Assembly (NCBI GenBank): GCA_019188255.1
Contig: JAETXT010000006.1
Coordinates: 868,001-932,000 of the forward strand
Direction: 5' to 3'
Length of the DNA stretch: 64,000 nucleotides
Source: Verticillium longisporum
Lineage: Eukaryota; Ascomycota; Sordariomycetes; Glomerellales; Plectosphaerellaceae
Within the stretch, counting starts at the first letter, position 1, and the number at the start of each line of letters is the position of its first letter. The notes beneath the pieces were generated by a model that saw only the letters and a program-made list of their open reading frames with translations, had not been told where the DNA came from and did not search any database. Shown here piece after piece: positions 8,961-23,955 of the stretch. The translations under genes and the position numbers were made by a program.

Positions 8961-11486
8961 GATCGGACGAGCCAAAAACGATGCAGGCCTTAATCACGCA
9001 CTAGATGTTCGAGTCCGTACGGGCAGTTACTAATATTGTGGCCGGTTTTACCATAGGTTTTATCGATGCCGTTACCGTCGATTTAGATATCAATTTTGCA
9101 TACTAGAGATATAGCCTATACTTAGAGTAGACGTTTATAAGCAGCCTAGTTCTAGTACGCCTTTAAGTCGTTCTCCTCGCAAACTCTAACCCTCTTATAC
9201 TCCAGCTCATCGCCGCAATAGAGTAAGTACGCCTAACCCCGACACAGCCTTAGTAATAGGCCAAAGAGCACAGCGCCAGGGGTAAGACGGCAACGCAGGA
9301 CCAGCTTATAGGCGTACAGCGATCGATAGAAGGTAGGAGTAGCTGCTAACTCTATATAGAATAGGCTCGAGATTAGCTAGTTAGTCATTTGCTTTACGAG
9401 TACTCGGCTAATAGGGCTACTATTATATTAGACTAAGCAATTACATCTCTATATATACTAACGCTATAGTTCGATTAGAGATCTAGCGTACTATTAATGC
9501 TTAGCGAGCCTAGTAATAATTATAGGACTTACGTACTATCGGCCTCGGACTACGCTATAATATTTAATAATAGCTTTCTCTTAATATATATAATGAGAGT
9601 AGGCTAGTTTACTAACCGAACGTCTTATAATTCCTACTTTAATGCTTTACTAAAGTTAATAGTCCCGCTCTACGATCTAATCTATAACTATTTCGGGCGG
9701 ACGAGTCGATATAAGTAGTATTTATAGCCCTCGAGCGTCCACTTCTTAAGAAAGAGGGCGAGCGCGAAGAAGATCCCTATAATAATAAGATCGTAAGTGG
9801 AAGAATGTATATAGGAGAACGTACTAACATTTAATACTAAAACTATATCGAAACTATTAGATAAGGAGTTATTTATTAAACTAATCGAGTAATTAATTAA
9901 TCTAAGAAACTCTATAGTCTTTATTACCTCTATACTATCTAGATCGAGGATATATATACCCGCTATTAGAGGGCGTAGCTTAAATAAAGTAGTATTAGGG
10001 AGCCTATATAGTAGGCATTATAGGATAGCTATCGTCCCTTAGCCCTCGAGCGCGCTATAGATTACTATATATATATTATAAAGCCGATACCTATAGTCTA
10101 GTATCTCTATTAGGGTATGTATTATGTAGACTAAATATATATCGTAGGATTTAATAGATAACTATAATGCTTGCCTATGTCTTAATATAGCTTTATATAT
10201 AATAGCGAAGGTAATTGAAATTTTTAAGTTATAGCTCGTAAAGGCAACGAACCTCTCCTGAATTTATAGCGTAAGATCGTATCGGGCTAGTATAAGATCG
10301 GATATAATATAGCGTACCTTATCTTTATATAGTTCGGAATAGACTATAATAGGTAGGAAGCCTAATAGCTTATTAGAACTAGCTTATATATAATATAGTA
10401 TTATAGAGCGTTATAGGGCATTAATATATTATATATTCCTAGAGGATAAGCGTTTATAATAAGCGTAGATACTAGGATCTCTACTTATTCTATACCTTCT
10501 AGCGCTATCGTTTATAAGAAGCGGGTTAGCTAGATAGATAGGTTATCTAGTAATAGGTTAGCTCGCCTTACGAGTTAGTATAGTAAGAGGGGGAGAGATG
10601 GAGACTTAGCGAATTAAGCTATAGTATCTCTAATAAGTATTTTCTAATATAGAGCGGGGAAGTATATATCTAAGAGATACTGCTCTCGGGAAGCATATAA
10701 GGCAAGGGACGATAACGATATTATAAACGTAGTCCCTACTTATACTTCTATAGTTTCGAAGTAAAGAAATAATCCTATTATATCGCGGATCTCGGCAACT
10801 ATATACGCTTATAAGGGGTCGCTAAGGCGGAGTAAGGATAGAGTTCTAGCTACTAAGCGTAATAAAAAGTCTCTTAGATAAAGGGGCGCACTTACCTCGG
10901 TTACTAGGACGATCTTAAGACTATATAATAGGTTTTTATCTATAGCTAAGCGAAGCTAGTCGATAAGAAGATCTATAACTTCGGAAGTACTATTAAAATC
11001 CTCGATGAAGATAAGGACGACCGTACTAAATAGCGTAAATAGCTAGTAATAGAGGGAGTAGGTAACCTCCTTCTAGCTATTTATAGCGTATCTTATCTTA
11101 TATTTTATATAGTCTCCCTTAATCGGACCCCCCTAGATATATAGAGCATCTCGAGAGGCATAGAGCTCGTAGTCGATTAGAAATATTAGTAGTAACCTAA
11201 GGGTATTAAGGGTAATAGCGCCTAATTATCCCCGACTAGAGAGTAAGGGGAAAGAAAGACTTAGTAAGTACCTACTACTTAGTTTTTCGTCTAATAGCTA
11301 TTAGAAACTGTAGCTTTTTATAGCCTATTATATCTAGCTCTTTATATACTATTAGGGTTTCTATAAAGTAGGGGCCTCTAAGCCTAGGAGCGCCCGAAGC
11401 TAAGCTTAGCTAGAGCTGCGATGCAGATATAGCGTTCGTTACTAGTAGTTAAGACTAGTATTATAGCGAGTAGGGCGATTATAGAT

Positions 11487-11531
11487 ATAATTCTAAGTAT
11501 AATTCTAAGTATAACTCTAAGTATAATTCTC
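11487..11531 (+). repeat. 12-base tandem repeat, ~3.7 copies
   Basis: The unit ATAATTCTAAGT is repeated in tandem with one substitution (ATAACTCTAAGT) and ends with a partial copy. Twelve bases equal four codons, so the repeat may come from a coding region. Confidence 0.75.
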
Positions 11532-13954
11532 TATAAGCCGTCTAAAGGCTAGTAATACTAATCTACTTCAGGAAGGCTATTATAATAAACCTCTATAGAG
11601 GATACTCTACTATAGTATAGCGACCTGCCCGATCTATATACTAATTTTATTTTAACTTTTAATAATTAATTTTTAATACCTAATTATAGATTAGATATTC
11701 GATTAGTACGATCTCGATATATTATTAGTAGGAAGCCCTAGGAATATAGGGCTTAAGGCTATATTAGTTAGTATAAGTATATTATTTAGTAGCTATATAA
11801 TATATAATATATAGAAAGTATAAAGGTACAATTTCTTTATATATATACTTTTAAAAGTAAAAGAATATTAAATATTATTATAAGAATATCTATATACGAA
11901 TATCCTTATTAGCTACTATTATTATCTACTAGTAGTATTAGGTACGAGTAGTATATAGAAACGATTATATATAACTTTAATAACTAAGATATTAATAGCA
12001 CCTATATAGCCTCTAGTTAATATATATCTAGCTAATAGGAGATCGCTATATTAGGCCCTACTAATAGCTCTATTATATCCTTAGGCTAGGACCGGGCTAC
12101 GTTATTAGTAATATAGATAGGAGGTTCCGTAATAGGAGATTTCGCCCGCTAAGTATACTAGATATACTACTATATAACTAGAGCGCAAATTGCTATAAAT
12201 ATAGCGCTACTAATAGTAGCCCTAACTAGGACCTTAGTTAATACCTATAAGGTAGATATATACCTAGTACATAGCTCCGATAAAGGTACCTCCTAAGATA
12301 GACTAGATAGTCGAGTCGAAGATATTATATAATACCCCGCTAAAGACGTCGTAAAAGTTATAGAAGGTAGAACTAAGGGCAAGCTTAATAGTATATTACT
12401 AGATAGAAATAGTTAATAGTATATTCTATTACTATATAATTTAGTTAGAAGAAGATCTTACTATATATAGCTATAAATATATAGGTCGCTTATATATCCT
12501 AGAAAGGGCGGAGTAATATTATAGTATATCTACTATATAGATACGCCTCTTATATCTTCATAGTCCTAGGCCGGAATCTCAATATACTAATTAGCTAAGA
12601 AGGACGACTAGATAAGCTCGTCTTCAGGGCACTAGCTAGACCTATTAGTATAAGGGTCGGAAAGGTAATAGCTAACGAATTCCGTCGAATTAGCTTCGTA
12701 AACGTAAAACTGACCTTAGTCCGGGCACTAAAGGCCTAGTTTACTAGGTATAATAGCTATAACGACTATATTAATAATTACTTACTAATATAGAGGCGGA
12801 TATAGATAGACTGGGTGATTTATCTCTATAGCTTGCTAGGGCTAGGAGTCTAGAAGTAAGAAGCGAAATCTAACTAGTATTTTACTACCCTATCGTACTA
12901 AGTATATCGGGCGCTAGGTTAGCGCCTAGGCCCTAAGGAGGATACGCTAATATAGCTATCGTAGCCCTTTACTATATATTGAATAACGGGCTATAGCATT
13001 CTTCTAGTAGTTAGTAGAGCGTTATTATCTATATCCTAATCTATATAATTATAAGTATAAGGGCTGAACGGTATATCCCTTACTTCGTTATTAACTAATA
13101 GTAGTAGAGCCTATCGGGCTGCCCCTGCCCAGGCTATACTATATTAGCCTTAATTTAAGTAAAATAGACTAGCATAGTCGAACTAATAATAAAATAGTAT
13201 AAGGCGCTAAGATTTTCAATCTATAATATATCTCTTACTATTATTACCTATAATATAGTTATAGGGATTACGATAGATCTAATATCGTATTAATTTAATT
13301 ATAATAATAGAAGACCTTCTAAAGTATATAGCGAATATATATAGAAGGCATACTAGGTAGGCTATTAGCAGCTAATAAGTCTTCGTTATTATATTTATAT
13401 ATATTTACTAGGTTAAATAGTATAAACAACGATATAATAGAATTAAAGACTAAAATATTAAAGAGTAAGAAGCTAGTACGAAGACTATATTTACTTAAGT
13501 ATATAAAGAATAATCGGGCCCGCTATTACTCTTCTTATTTAAAAGGTATATAATTCTAATATAATAGTAGTACTTAGAAGTACCCGTCTCGCCGGTCTCG
13601 GGACCTTCTAGCCGGTCTTAGTATAAAGTTGAGCTAAGCGAGACGATCTTACGAACTATATTACTATAGGAGTTTATATTATCTAGGTAGAGAAGAGTAA
13701 GTATAGCTAGTATAAAACGATTATTATAATATTAGGTAAATAGCTTAGGAGTTTATAAGTAAGAATAATTAAATAAGGCCGATTAAATAAATAAGCTATT
13801 TTATTATAAGCTTATAGTACTAGGACTTATAAGACTAACTTAGGAGGTTAAGGTCTATTTTAGGCAATTAATCTATACCCGATAAGAGTATACCTAAAGG
13901 GCTAATAGGTATAAAGCTAGTATACTTAAGAAAGGGGCATTATCTCCCTTTACC

Positions 13955-14090
13955 GGTTACTCTATCTATCCCCTCTTATCTATCCCCTCTTATTACTATA
14001 CCCTCTATCTATACTCTTCGCATCTATCCCCTCTTATTACTATACCCTCTTATTATTCCCTTCCTTACTATCCCCTCCCGCTACTATTAC
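13955..14090 (+). repeat. CT-rich run with repeated ATCCCCTCTTATTACTATAC
   Basis: A pyrimidine-rich stretch contains several copies of TATCCCCTCTTA, some followed by TTACTATACCCTCT. Copies are irregularly spaced. It may be a degenerate minisatellite or a polypyrimidine part of an old element. Confidence 0.5.
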
Positions 14091-17000
14091 TACTTTAGTT
14101 ACTATTAGATTTTCTTATACCTACCCTTCTATAATACTATTAGAAAGGGCCTCCGGTTTTTATAACTATAGTAACTAATTCTCCTATACCCGAGCTTATT
14201 TAGGTAATATAGAAGACTTTACTAACGATCCCCGCTATAATATTATAAACTAAGTATATTAGTAAGAGGGGTATAATAGTAATAAACGTACTTCTATTAC
14301 TAGCATCTATTCTAGCGAATATCCGATATTATACTATAGCGAATACTTAAGAATTTATAACTCGAAGCGAAAGCGACCGAAGCTAGATAAGTCGGATAGG
14401 TTGCATTCTCTATATATATAACGTTAAGGTATAAATAGCGTCTCGGACCCCTAAGATAATGCCTAAAACTAACTATTGAGTATAAAAGACAAGATTAGTC
14501 TTCCTTAGGATGGATAATCTAATCTACTACTATACTCGCAACCTTAACCTCATTATACTAAGGTATTAGAAGGCTTCATTTCGGCTATTGCATATCCTAG
14601 CCTAGACGAGAACTACTTAAGGGCTTTATTTAATAATAATATTAAAGAAAGTAAAATCGCGGATAGTAACCTTAAAACCTATTCTCTATAGCCTCGACCG
14701 GGCTACCTATATCGTAGCTATAGTTTAACGATAATCCTTAACGATAAGCTAGAGGCTTAGAATAAGAACGATATAACCGGTTACTATATCGGAGAGATTA
14801 TATACCTTAAGAATATAGTAATTATATTAAACGTAGTCTTAGAGGCAGCTAAGAGGAAGATACCCTTAGGAACGCCTAAGCTAAGGATAGCTCGGAGCGT
14901 CCACCTACGTCTATCTCTATATTCTAATATCCTTCTCTATACCTCATTTCGGGCCCTCGTAGCCTCTTAGCGCAGTCTATCTAAGAGCTCCTTAGGCCCG
15001 ATTATAGCCCTATTCTATCGGCTAAGTTAGACGATCCTCTATATTTTACTCTATCTAGTATTATAGCAATTGCATAGAATAAGCGGATATTAGTTGCCTA
15101 TAAATACTATTATAAGAGGAAGGTAAGTCTATTCTAGATAAACGCTCGATGCCTCGTCCCTTTTCTATAAAGCCTCTCTAACTTAAAAGTAGATTTATTA
15201 TAGAGGACCTTAATCTAGGAGCGAAGAGAGGTATAAGAATTTTAGTAGCTTAAATAGAGAGTATATCTTTATACTAATATCCCCGTTTAGCTTAATCGCT
15301 ATTACTCCTTATCCCTCTAGGTCTACTAGAGGGCCGCTTAGAAGGACTATATATAGGCTAAGTATATAGCCGCTTCCATCTAAATCGATAGGTCTTTATT
15401 AAGATACTTAACCGGTACGTTCATTATATAATAGGATATCCTTAACTCCTATAATTCTATACCCGCTAACCCCTAGTCGATTACTTAACTATTTATTATA
15501 CTAATCCTATAGCTATAACGAGGAAGTATAGGCTCTTTACTATAACTAAGATTAACTAAGTCTAGTAATCCCCTAGAGAGATCCTATATAACGTCCGACT
15601 CCGATATATAAGGAAATAGACTATCGGTCAATGCACTATTAAATATCTATATACTAGCCCCATCTAATAGCTACCCTTAGTGCTTACTACTAGATTAATT
15701 AATATCTATCTTACCCTTATCTATATCACCTATCCTTCGCTTAGACCTAGGACTTTCTTAGGATCGATAACCTTAATAACGCCGTTTATAGTATTAATAG
15801 GGCATTTCCTTATCCTTATTATTCTAAATCTATTAATATAGAGAAAAACCTAGCGCGATACTACTATAAAGTCTATAGAGAGGGTGGGTTTATTAGGAGC
15901 TAGTACTCCTATTTAGAACCTAGGTACTCTCGTAGCTAATAAAATAATAGGTTTCTATAGCTTAAGTAAGTTTAAGAATATTTTCTAAAAAAGCATTAAA
16001 AAGGAAAAAAGATATAGAATAGTATAAGGGTAATATAACCTAGTCGATAGGGAGGATTATAAGCTAGGACTAGTATTAAGGGCTGAAATGAATACTAGGA
16101 TTAGTAATATATTATAGCTAGGATTATTATAAATATAGCTTCTTATTTATTTCGGGATGAGTAGGGACTAGGGTTAGCTAGTATTACCTATATAAGAGAC
16201 TAATATATAGCTTCTAAGTTAATATTTATTAAATTAAGCTAATAAGTATATATAATAAAGCGGGCAAGCTACTATAAAAAATATTTAAGCGAGAAAAGGT
16301 TTATAGTATATATACCGAGGCTAGAGATAGAGATTATTATTAAGTAAGCGTTTCGTATATCGATAAGGAGTAGGATATCCCTTCCTAGAGCTATATAGTC
16401 TCCTTTTTCGATTAAGAATATAATACCTTATCTATTTATTAGTCTATACTAGCTATAGATATTTATAGCTAATAAAATATCCTATACTAATAATATATAC
16501 TTAAATATTAGGGCACTTAAGCATTAGGCTACTTATATATAAGGGTAGTTAATTAAATTTCTATAACCGGGTATAAGGGCTAGGAAAGGTCTATCCTTAA
16601 TACTTAATCTTAACTTTATACTATAGAGTCTATTTACGAATATACTATATCCTTAGCCGAGGCGCCCTAATCGGAAATAGTACTACTAATCCTAATATTA
16701 AATTAAATAATTATTTATCTTTAAAAAGTAGGAATAAGCTCGGCTTTATTCAAACCTAGATTTTCAAATATCCTATAGCTTTATACTTAGTAGACCCTTT
16801 CTTATAGCTAAGGGGCTATTCTAGCTAGGTTTACTATATATACTTAAGACTAAGATAGAGAAAGAATATAATTAATATTTATAACTCTAAAAACTAATTC
16901 TAGTTAGTAAGCTATTCTTATAGAAAGTATAAATTAAAGGCTATATTAGCTCTTTTACTAGTCGTAGCTCGTCGTTTATCGAAAAAGTATACTAAACCCT

Positions 17001-19819
17001 AACTTTAACTATAATTAACTATAGGCCGCGCTTATACTTTAATCGTATATTCTTATTTCATTTACTAGAAATTATCCGCTAAAATCGGTTTAGAGTAATT
17101 TTAATTAAATTAGACGTTAGATAGAAGACCTTTATAGCTAATATATCTATAATCTCGAAGACCTATTTCTTATATACCTAGTAACTTCGTAGAGCGAACT
17201 TTCAGATAAAGAAGGCTTTACGAGGTATATTTCCTATCGAGATTAGAAAGGCGTCTATATAATTAGTTACGACTAGTTATAGGAGTATCTCTAGACTAAT
17301 AAAAAAGTAGATAAAGGCCTATATAGATTAAAGGTACTAGCGTAAATAGAGGATCCTAAGTATAGCTACTATACCCGCTACCGATTAAAGGAATTATAGA
17401 ATATAAGAGCTTTTAATTAAGGCTAGAAGTATATAGATCGAACTTACTATTCCCTATAGTAGCCTTTTATTCTTTTATCGGTACTGCTATCCGAGCTTAG
17501 TAAGCTTGAACTACTAAATTAGTTCATAACTAGATAGATTAATAGATTTCAACTCCTACTACTAGGCGTAGTATATAGCTATAACTAGATTAATATAATA
17601 TTATATATATATCTTTTATCCCCTCTATATATAATCTTTAATTTATAAAGTACTTATAGACTTCGATAATATCTATATATTGCCCTAGGAATATAGATTA
17701 TAAAAATTAAGGCCTTTTAATATAGAAGACGAAATATTAATACTACTATCTAGTATTACTATTATAGTCCTCTTATATATACCTAAGATATATTCTAGCT
17801 TAGTAAATATATTTTTTCCTATTATCTTATATTATAGAATCGTATAAAGTAGTATACTAATAGCCTATTCTACTACTCTCTATTATAAGTATTAATACTA
17901 GTTCTAACTCTTTCTATACTTTAGTAAGCTTTCTTAGTATAGCTTTACTTGATTTAATACTAGTAAGGGCTAGGATATTCTCTCTACGCTTAGAAGTAGA
18001 CCTAAGTAGTAATAAGAAGATATAATAATAAATACTATAATATAGGTATAGTTAATTAATTCTAAATATACCTATTCTAAGTATACTTTAATTAATCGAA
18101 GGAGAAAGCTAGCTTCTAATCTATAAGAATTAATGAAAAGAGGGTAATATAGCGAGGTACGAACGTAGTACCTATATTTAACTCCCTAAAATACGTCCCC
18201 TTCCTCTACTATCTATCTAGTTTACGTTTAATCCTTACTCCTATATTACTAGTATTGCTTATAGGAATATAATAAAGGCTCTTATATACTTATAATATAG
18301 GCCTTCTTACTATAGCTTTACTTAAGTTTAAAGCTCGATAAGCTCTAGACTAATTATTATAGGACTACGTTATTCTTATTTAATAAATATATCCTATTAA
18401 TAGGAATATACTTATAAGGCTAGCGGAAGTTAGAAAGTATAATGCCTACGATAATTAAATATCTATATACTAGGGTTTCTTTTTATATAATATAAGAGAG
18501 CATTTCTATAATATCTAAGAAAATTAACGTAGTTATTAGTATAGTAGTCGCTTAGTAGGCTATATATAATAGTCGGCTGCTTACAACCGAGCTATATACC
18601 GTTACGATCCGATAGTATTATATAAGCCTGCCTCGCTAATATAAGGAACTACTAGCTAGTAGGTGGCCTAGTAGGTAACTCTCCTCTAGGCAGCCCGGGT
18701 ATACCTAGAAGTCTACTATAATAGAAAGCTATATAAAGTAAGACTACGAATGCAGGAGGGGTACTTATATAATTACTATCTATAGAAAAGCTCTAGTAAT
18801 AGCTATATTAAGAACTTTTTTATCTTTATACTAGCTTTCTATATATATTTCGCACCTAAGCGCGAGTATAGGCTGCGAAGTTAATATTAGGATATTAGTC
18901 TTAGGTATATTATAATTATAATTATATATAGAAGCTTCGTTTCTATAGTATACGTAGGCTATTATTAACCGAATGAATAATAATAGAAGCTATCTAACTA
19001 TTAAGATCTACGCTATCTAATGAATCCCCCCTTAGATTCGGGGTTAAGAGTATAGTTTCAAAACCTTCTAATAACTAGTACTAGATATTATCGTCTTTAT
19101 CCTATACTTTATTATTATTAACTATAGAATATAATAGAATTAATAGGCTATACTTATATAACCCTAAGCTATTAATGCTCTTACTCGAACCCTTTACTAA
19201 GGTAGGGGCCCGGTTACTTAGCTCGGAAATCTAAGTATCTATTATACTCTCTAGACTTTAAGTATATTAAGGATAGCTTTATATACTATCTAGCTTTTAA
19301 GTAGCTATATCTAATAGATATATACTCTATAGCGGACTGCGATACCTAATTAGGCTAGTAATAGATTATAGCGAGCTTTCCTAGTTATAGTTTATTATAT
19401 ATATTACTTTGCTCCTCTAGTATATCTCTTCTATTCTAGTTATAGCTAGGTAACTCTTATCCGTTTCTATGCTTTCTATAGAATAAAAGCATAGCCGCCT
19501 AACTTAATTATATATAGAAGCTATAAGTATAATAATCTAAAGAACGTTTATTTTACTAATACTATATTCGCCTATTAACTCCGGAGACGTAGGATTATCC
19601 GAAGATAGGGTAGGGCTCTATAGTATAGAGTTTTTATATTAGAGCGGGCTTGAAATAGATCGTAGTAATCCCTCGTTAATCATCCTATATAGATAGGTTT
19701 CGTTAAGATTAGTAGGCCGAGGTCGCTAGCCCTAATAACCTATCGATATAGGATACCTATTCTCTGCCTAGTATAGTAAAGAGCGTCTAGGTCTAATCGG
19801 CCTAATAGTATTTAAATAT

Positions 19820-20160
19820 AGCCGCTTATCCCTATAGCAGTAGCGTTATAAGGTATCTCGAATCTCTACCTTAGATAATAAAGAGTACCTATACTTAGAT
19901 AGCCTCTAAGTAGTAAGATCAATTTTATTACCTCTAAGATTAGAATAGCGAAGCCGCTTATCCCTATAGTAGCGGTATTATAAGGTATCTCGGATCTCTA
20001 CCTCGGATAATGAAGAGCGCCTATACTTAGATAGCCTCTAAGTAGTAAGATCCCTTTCATTACCTCTAAGATTAGAATAGCGAAGCCGCTTATCCCTATA
20101 GCGGTAGCATTATAAGGCATCTCGAATCTCTACCTCGGATAACGAAGCGTATCCATATTC
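19820..20160 (+). repeat. 132-base tandem repeat, ~2.6 copies
   Basis: The motif AGCCGCTTATCCCTATAG starts at 19820, 19952 and 20084, an exact 132-base period. The units are about 95 percent alike by eye, and the third is cut off at about 20160. As 132 is 44 codons, the repeat is compatible with a repeated protein segment in the element destroyed by RIP. Confidence 0.85.
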
Positions 20161-23100
20161 GAATACCCTTTTAGCTATTAAAGGTAATAAGAAATCTACT
20201 ATCTCTATATTATAAGATAAAGAGGACTCGGATCCGATTAGCCTTTTATTAGAATAAAGGCTAATAGTAGAAGAATAGCTTTTATTATATTATAGTCTAA
20301 TATTATAGTAGCGTATATAATCGTCTAGGCTTACGTATATAGGCGGTATACGCTCGTCTACATCCTATTATAAGGTACTAAAGAAAGAGGTAATTAAGTC
20401 TTAGAAGATAAAGAATAGTATTAGATATTTATTTATAGAACCTACTAGCGGGTTAGTAATCTAGAACCTATTATACTATAGGGCTAATAGCGCTACGAGA
20501 GATAGCTTACTATATCTCTAATTCGCTAATATACTTATAGACTATTAATTAACTATTATAATACTATTCTACTAAGATAGTAAATTAGTTCTACTTTAAT
20601 CGATTCTACTATAGCGAAAGCCTAATATATCTATATAATAGTAAAGCGCCTATATAAAGGCATTATTAATACGTACTACGATTGCATTACTATTTATATT
20701 CGAAAGAGGGCCTTTATAACTTAATCGAGGAAAATATCGTAGTATAGGTAGGATTAAGCCTAGGAAGGCCGCCTCGGTATATAGTAGACCGGTTAAGTGA
20801 GTAAAAATACCTTCTTCGCATTCTAAGACTAGCGACTACGTATTATCCTAGAGCTTATAAAGCGAACTATATAAGGTCGGACGCTTAGCTCGAATTTCAC
20901 TAAAGAACTATAATAGATTATATAATATACTAATTTCAATATAAATAAGTAGCTTAATAGCCTTATTAGTTATAGATAGTATAAATATTACTTTAAGGAT
21001 TTTAGCGCTAATAGACATATATTTTATATTTGTAATAAATAGCTTAAAGCTATAGATAATTCCTCGGACCTTTAATATATTCCCTAGAAGGATATCTCGC
21101 TCTATTAAGTCTATAATATAGCGGAATAGCTCGCTATTATTTATCTTATATTAAAAAGAGTCGTAGTCGTTAATACTAGTATATAGTGCTCTACTTTAGA
21201 GAAGCCTAATAGACTATAGGTCGAGGAGTAATAGTAAATATATCCTGCCCCTAAGGATCTCTTCCTATACTTAATATATCCGAATAAGGTATATTACTAT
21301 TATCTTATTATAACGGGCTATATTAATCTTCTACTAGTTGCCTAACTTTAGCTCTAGCTATAGACCCTTAAAGGGAACTAACTTAATTAATGCATCGACT
21401 ATAGTATAATATCTAAATAAAGTAGCTAAATATTTACGTTTTAGCTTAGTCCGGATCTAGGCCTTCTAGGCTTTATAGAGAAGGGGTTTCCTAAGGTACT
21501 AATACTTTAATATATACTAGTAAATCTCGCTATTAATAGGGGGAAGACCTAGGTATAATTAGCTAGCTAGTCTTTTATAATATCGTCGTAGATATAAAGG
21601 ATCTATTACTAATTAGACTATCGTTCTTACTCGAGTAAGGGAGGAGTACGAGTTTCTAGGGCGGGTTTTAGACTAAGATTAAAGTAGTATAGATGAACGG
21701 GCTAGCATTCATCGCTAGACTATATAGCTACGATGTCTAGGAGATGCCTATTACCGAAACATTATATTGAAAAATCGCTATATAGATATAGATGCTTTCT
21801 ATTAATAATAGTCTCCTATAGGACGGATTTGGATACCTATAAAGATATAGTAAGTTGCTCTAGTACCTCCCCCGCAATATAGCCCTAAACCTGGAACTTA
21901 GTAGTACGTAATCGAACCCTATCTATTCTAACGTTATTGAAATAGTTAACGAGCTTCTAGATATTACGAAGATCTTTAGTCTTTTCCTAATTATATAGAT
22001 CCCCTAATAGTAGATATTAGACTAGTAACTAGTATACCTAGACGACGCTAATTATATATCGGTTAAGAGAATCTATTATAACGCCTACGATAGGGTAATA
22101 CTAATAAAGCGGATAAGAAAGCCTAATATATAAACTAGATTATATTACTAAACTATACTATATCGATGAATATATAAATAGAAATAGGCTATAATGAATA
22201 TACTATCGTAAGAGAGAGACCCCGGCTAGCCGTAAATATATATTATAATAGGATCGTTAATCTAAAGTTTAAAGAGTAATATTACATTTCGCCCTATAAG
22301 TGCGATCTAGTCGATTAAAACCTATATTAAGCGACTAACTTTAATATAAATCTTAGAATAGCTCGTAATAAGTAATAATGAAGCGCTAGTCCCTTAGCTG
22401 CGCCTAATATTATATTTAGAAGGCTAGTATCTACCTTATAACGTTTATATATAAGCGTACCTACTATTACTCCTAAAGCACTTAATGCGCTAATATATCT
22501 TCGCTAATATATAATTAGCCTACGCTTATACTTACGCCTACGTAAGAAAGGTATATATTATAACTAGATATATATACTTAATATATTATAGCCCTAGGAA
22601 AGATAGTAGTTACGCTCGCTATTACCTATATAATAGTAAAGTTATAAGTATATTAATAATAACTATAATAGCGGCTAATATATACTAGTCTAGATAAAGA
22701 TAAGAGTCTACTACTAGACCTTAATAGATTATATAAAGAACTGCGGTTATATCGGTCTAGCCGATATAAGAGCTATACTCCCTTATCGTAGTACTCTGCC
22801 TAGGCGCCTACGTCGCGATGATGGGGCTAGTACAATTAAATGAATATCGTAATCCGAGAGAGTAGTATAGCAATGAATTGGCTAGTCCGTTTAGACGCTT
22901 AATGTACAGATCGAGTAATATAGTATAGAGTAATATATAGATAGATTAATCGCTACATCGTAGTATAGTACCCTAGGAGGAATATAATACCTATATAGCG
23001 TATTAAAGTTATCCTTTAATCGTATACATTTATTATATATATTTATTATATAAAGTAAAGGTCGTATCTAGCTAGTAGTATAGTATTTACTAGTAGGACG

Positions 23101-23885
23101 TTAATACGATACTATATAGTAAAGATAGTATATAGATATCGATAATAATAGATAGCGATAATAGCGATAGGTATAAGAGTTATAAATCTAAGAAGTACGA
23201 TAGTAATCTACTTAAGCCTATTCTTCTAGATAATACGAACTAAGTATAAAAAGACTAAAGTCGAGATAAATAATAGCGTTTTCGCGAGCATTGCCTAAGC
23301 GCGCTAAAAGGACGGATATCGAAGTAGGAGGATAGTTAACCCTAAGGTTATATAGTAAAGGCCCGGGGTAGCTTAAGTATCTAATAGCCGATAACGACTA
23401 TAAGTACGTCGTCTACCGTCGTATCTATCCCGTCTACGTTAGTATTAACGAGTACGATTTAGGGGCTATAGGGTAATATAATAATAGATCGCTAGCTATT
23501 AGCTTATTAAAAGTTCATTACTATCGAATTACCCGATTAATTATAGAGCGATAATCTATTATAAATATAGGGGTAAAAGGCGAGAAGCTTAATCTTAAAT
23601 TAGGTTACTAGTTACGCCTAAACCTACTTATCTATACTTAGCCTATCCCTACCTAAGATATCCTATTACGTCCTTGCTATCCTAGCTATAGGGGCTATGG
23701 ATTATATAAATTAAACGTCTCTATATTAGCTAACGTTGCATCCCTAAAGAAATGCTCGATAATGCTCTATATAAATAAGCCTTTAGTTTCTCTATACTCT
23801 TATTAAATAGTATAATAATATTAATTAGGTTCTATATTATACTATAAGTACGAGGTAGTAGGCTCTAGAAGGTAGATATAGTCTC

Positions 23886-23955
23886 ATTTATAGTAGCCTC
23901 TATACGGGCTAGAGTCGATACTATATTATTTATAGTAGCCTCTATACGGGCTAGC
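23886..23955 (+). repeat. two direct copies of a ~27-base motif, 42 bases apart
   Basis: ATTTATAGTAGCCTCTATAC followed by GGGCTAG occurs at 23886 and again at 23928. The period of 42 bases is 14 codons, again compatible with a former coding repeat. Confidence 0.65.

Noticed and set aside
13955..14090. CRISPR-like array of CT-rich repeats
   Set aside because: Repeats are imperfect, irregularly spaced and without spacers, and the genome is eukaryotic.
17000..17300. Ty3/gypsy reverse transcriptase trace (a KLDVRQ-like string near 17110)
   Set aside because: Only one short block fits and the expected YxDD and following blocks could not be found, so chance is as likely.
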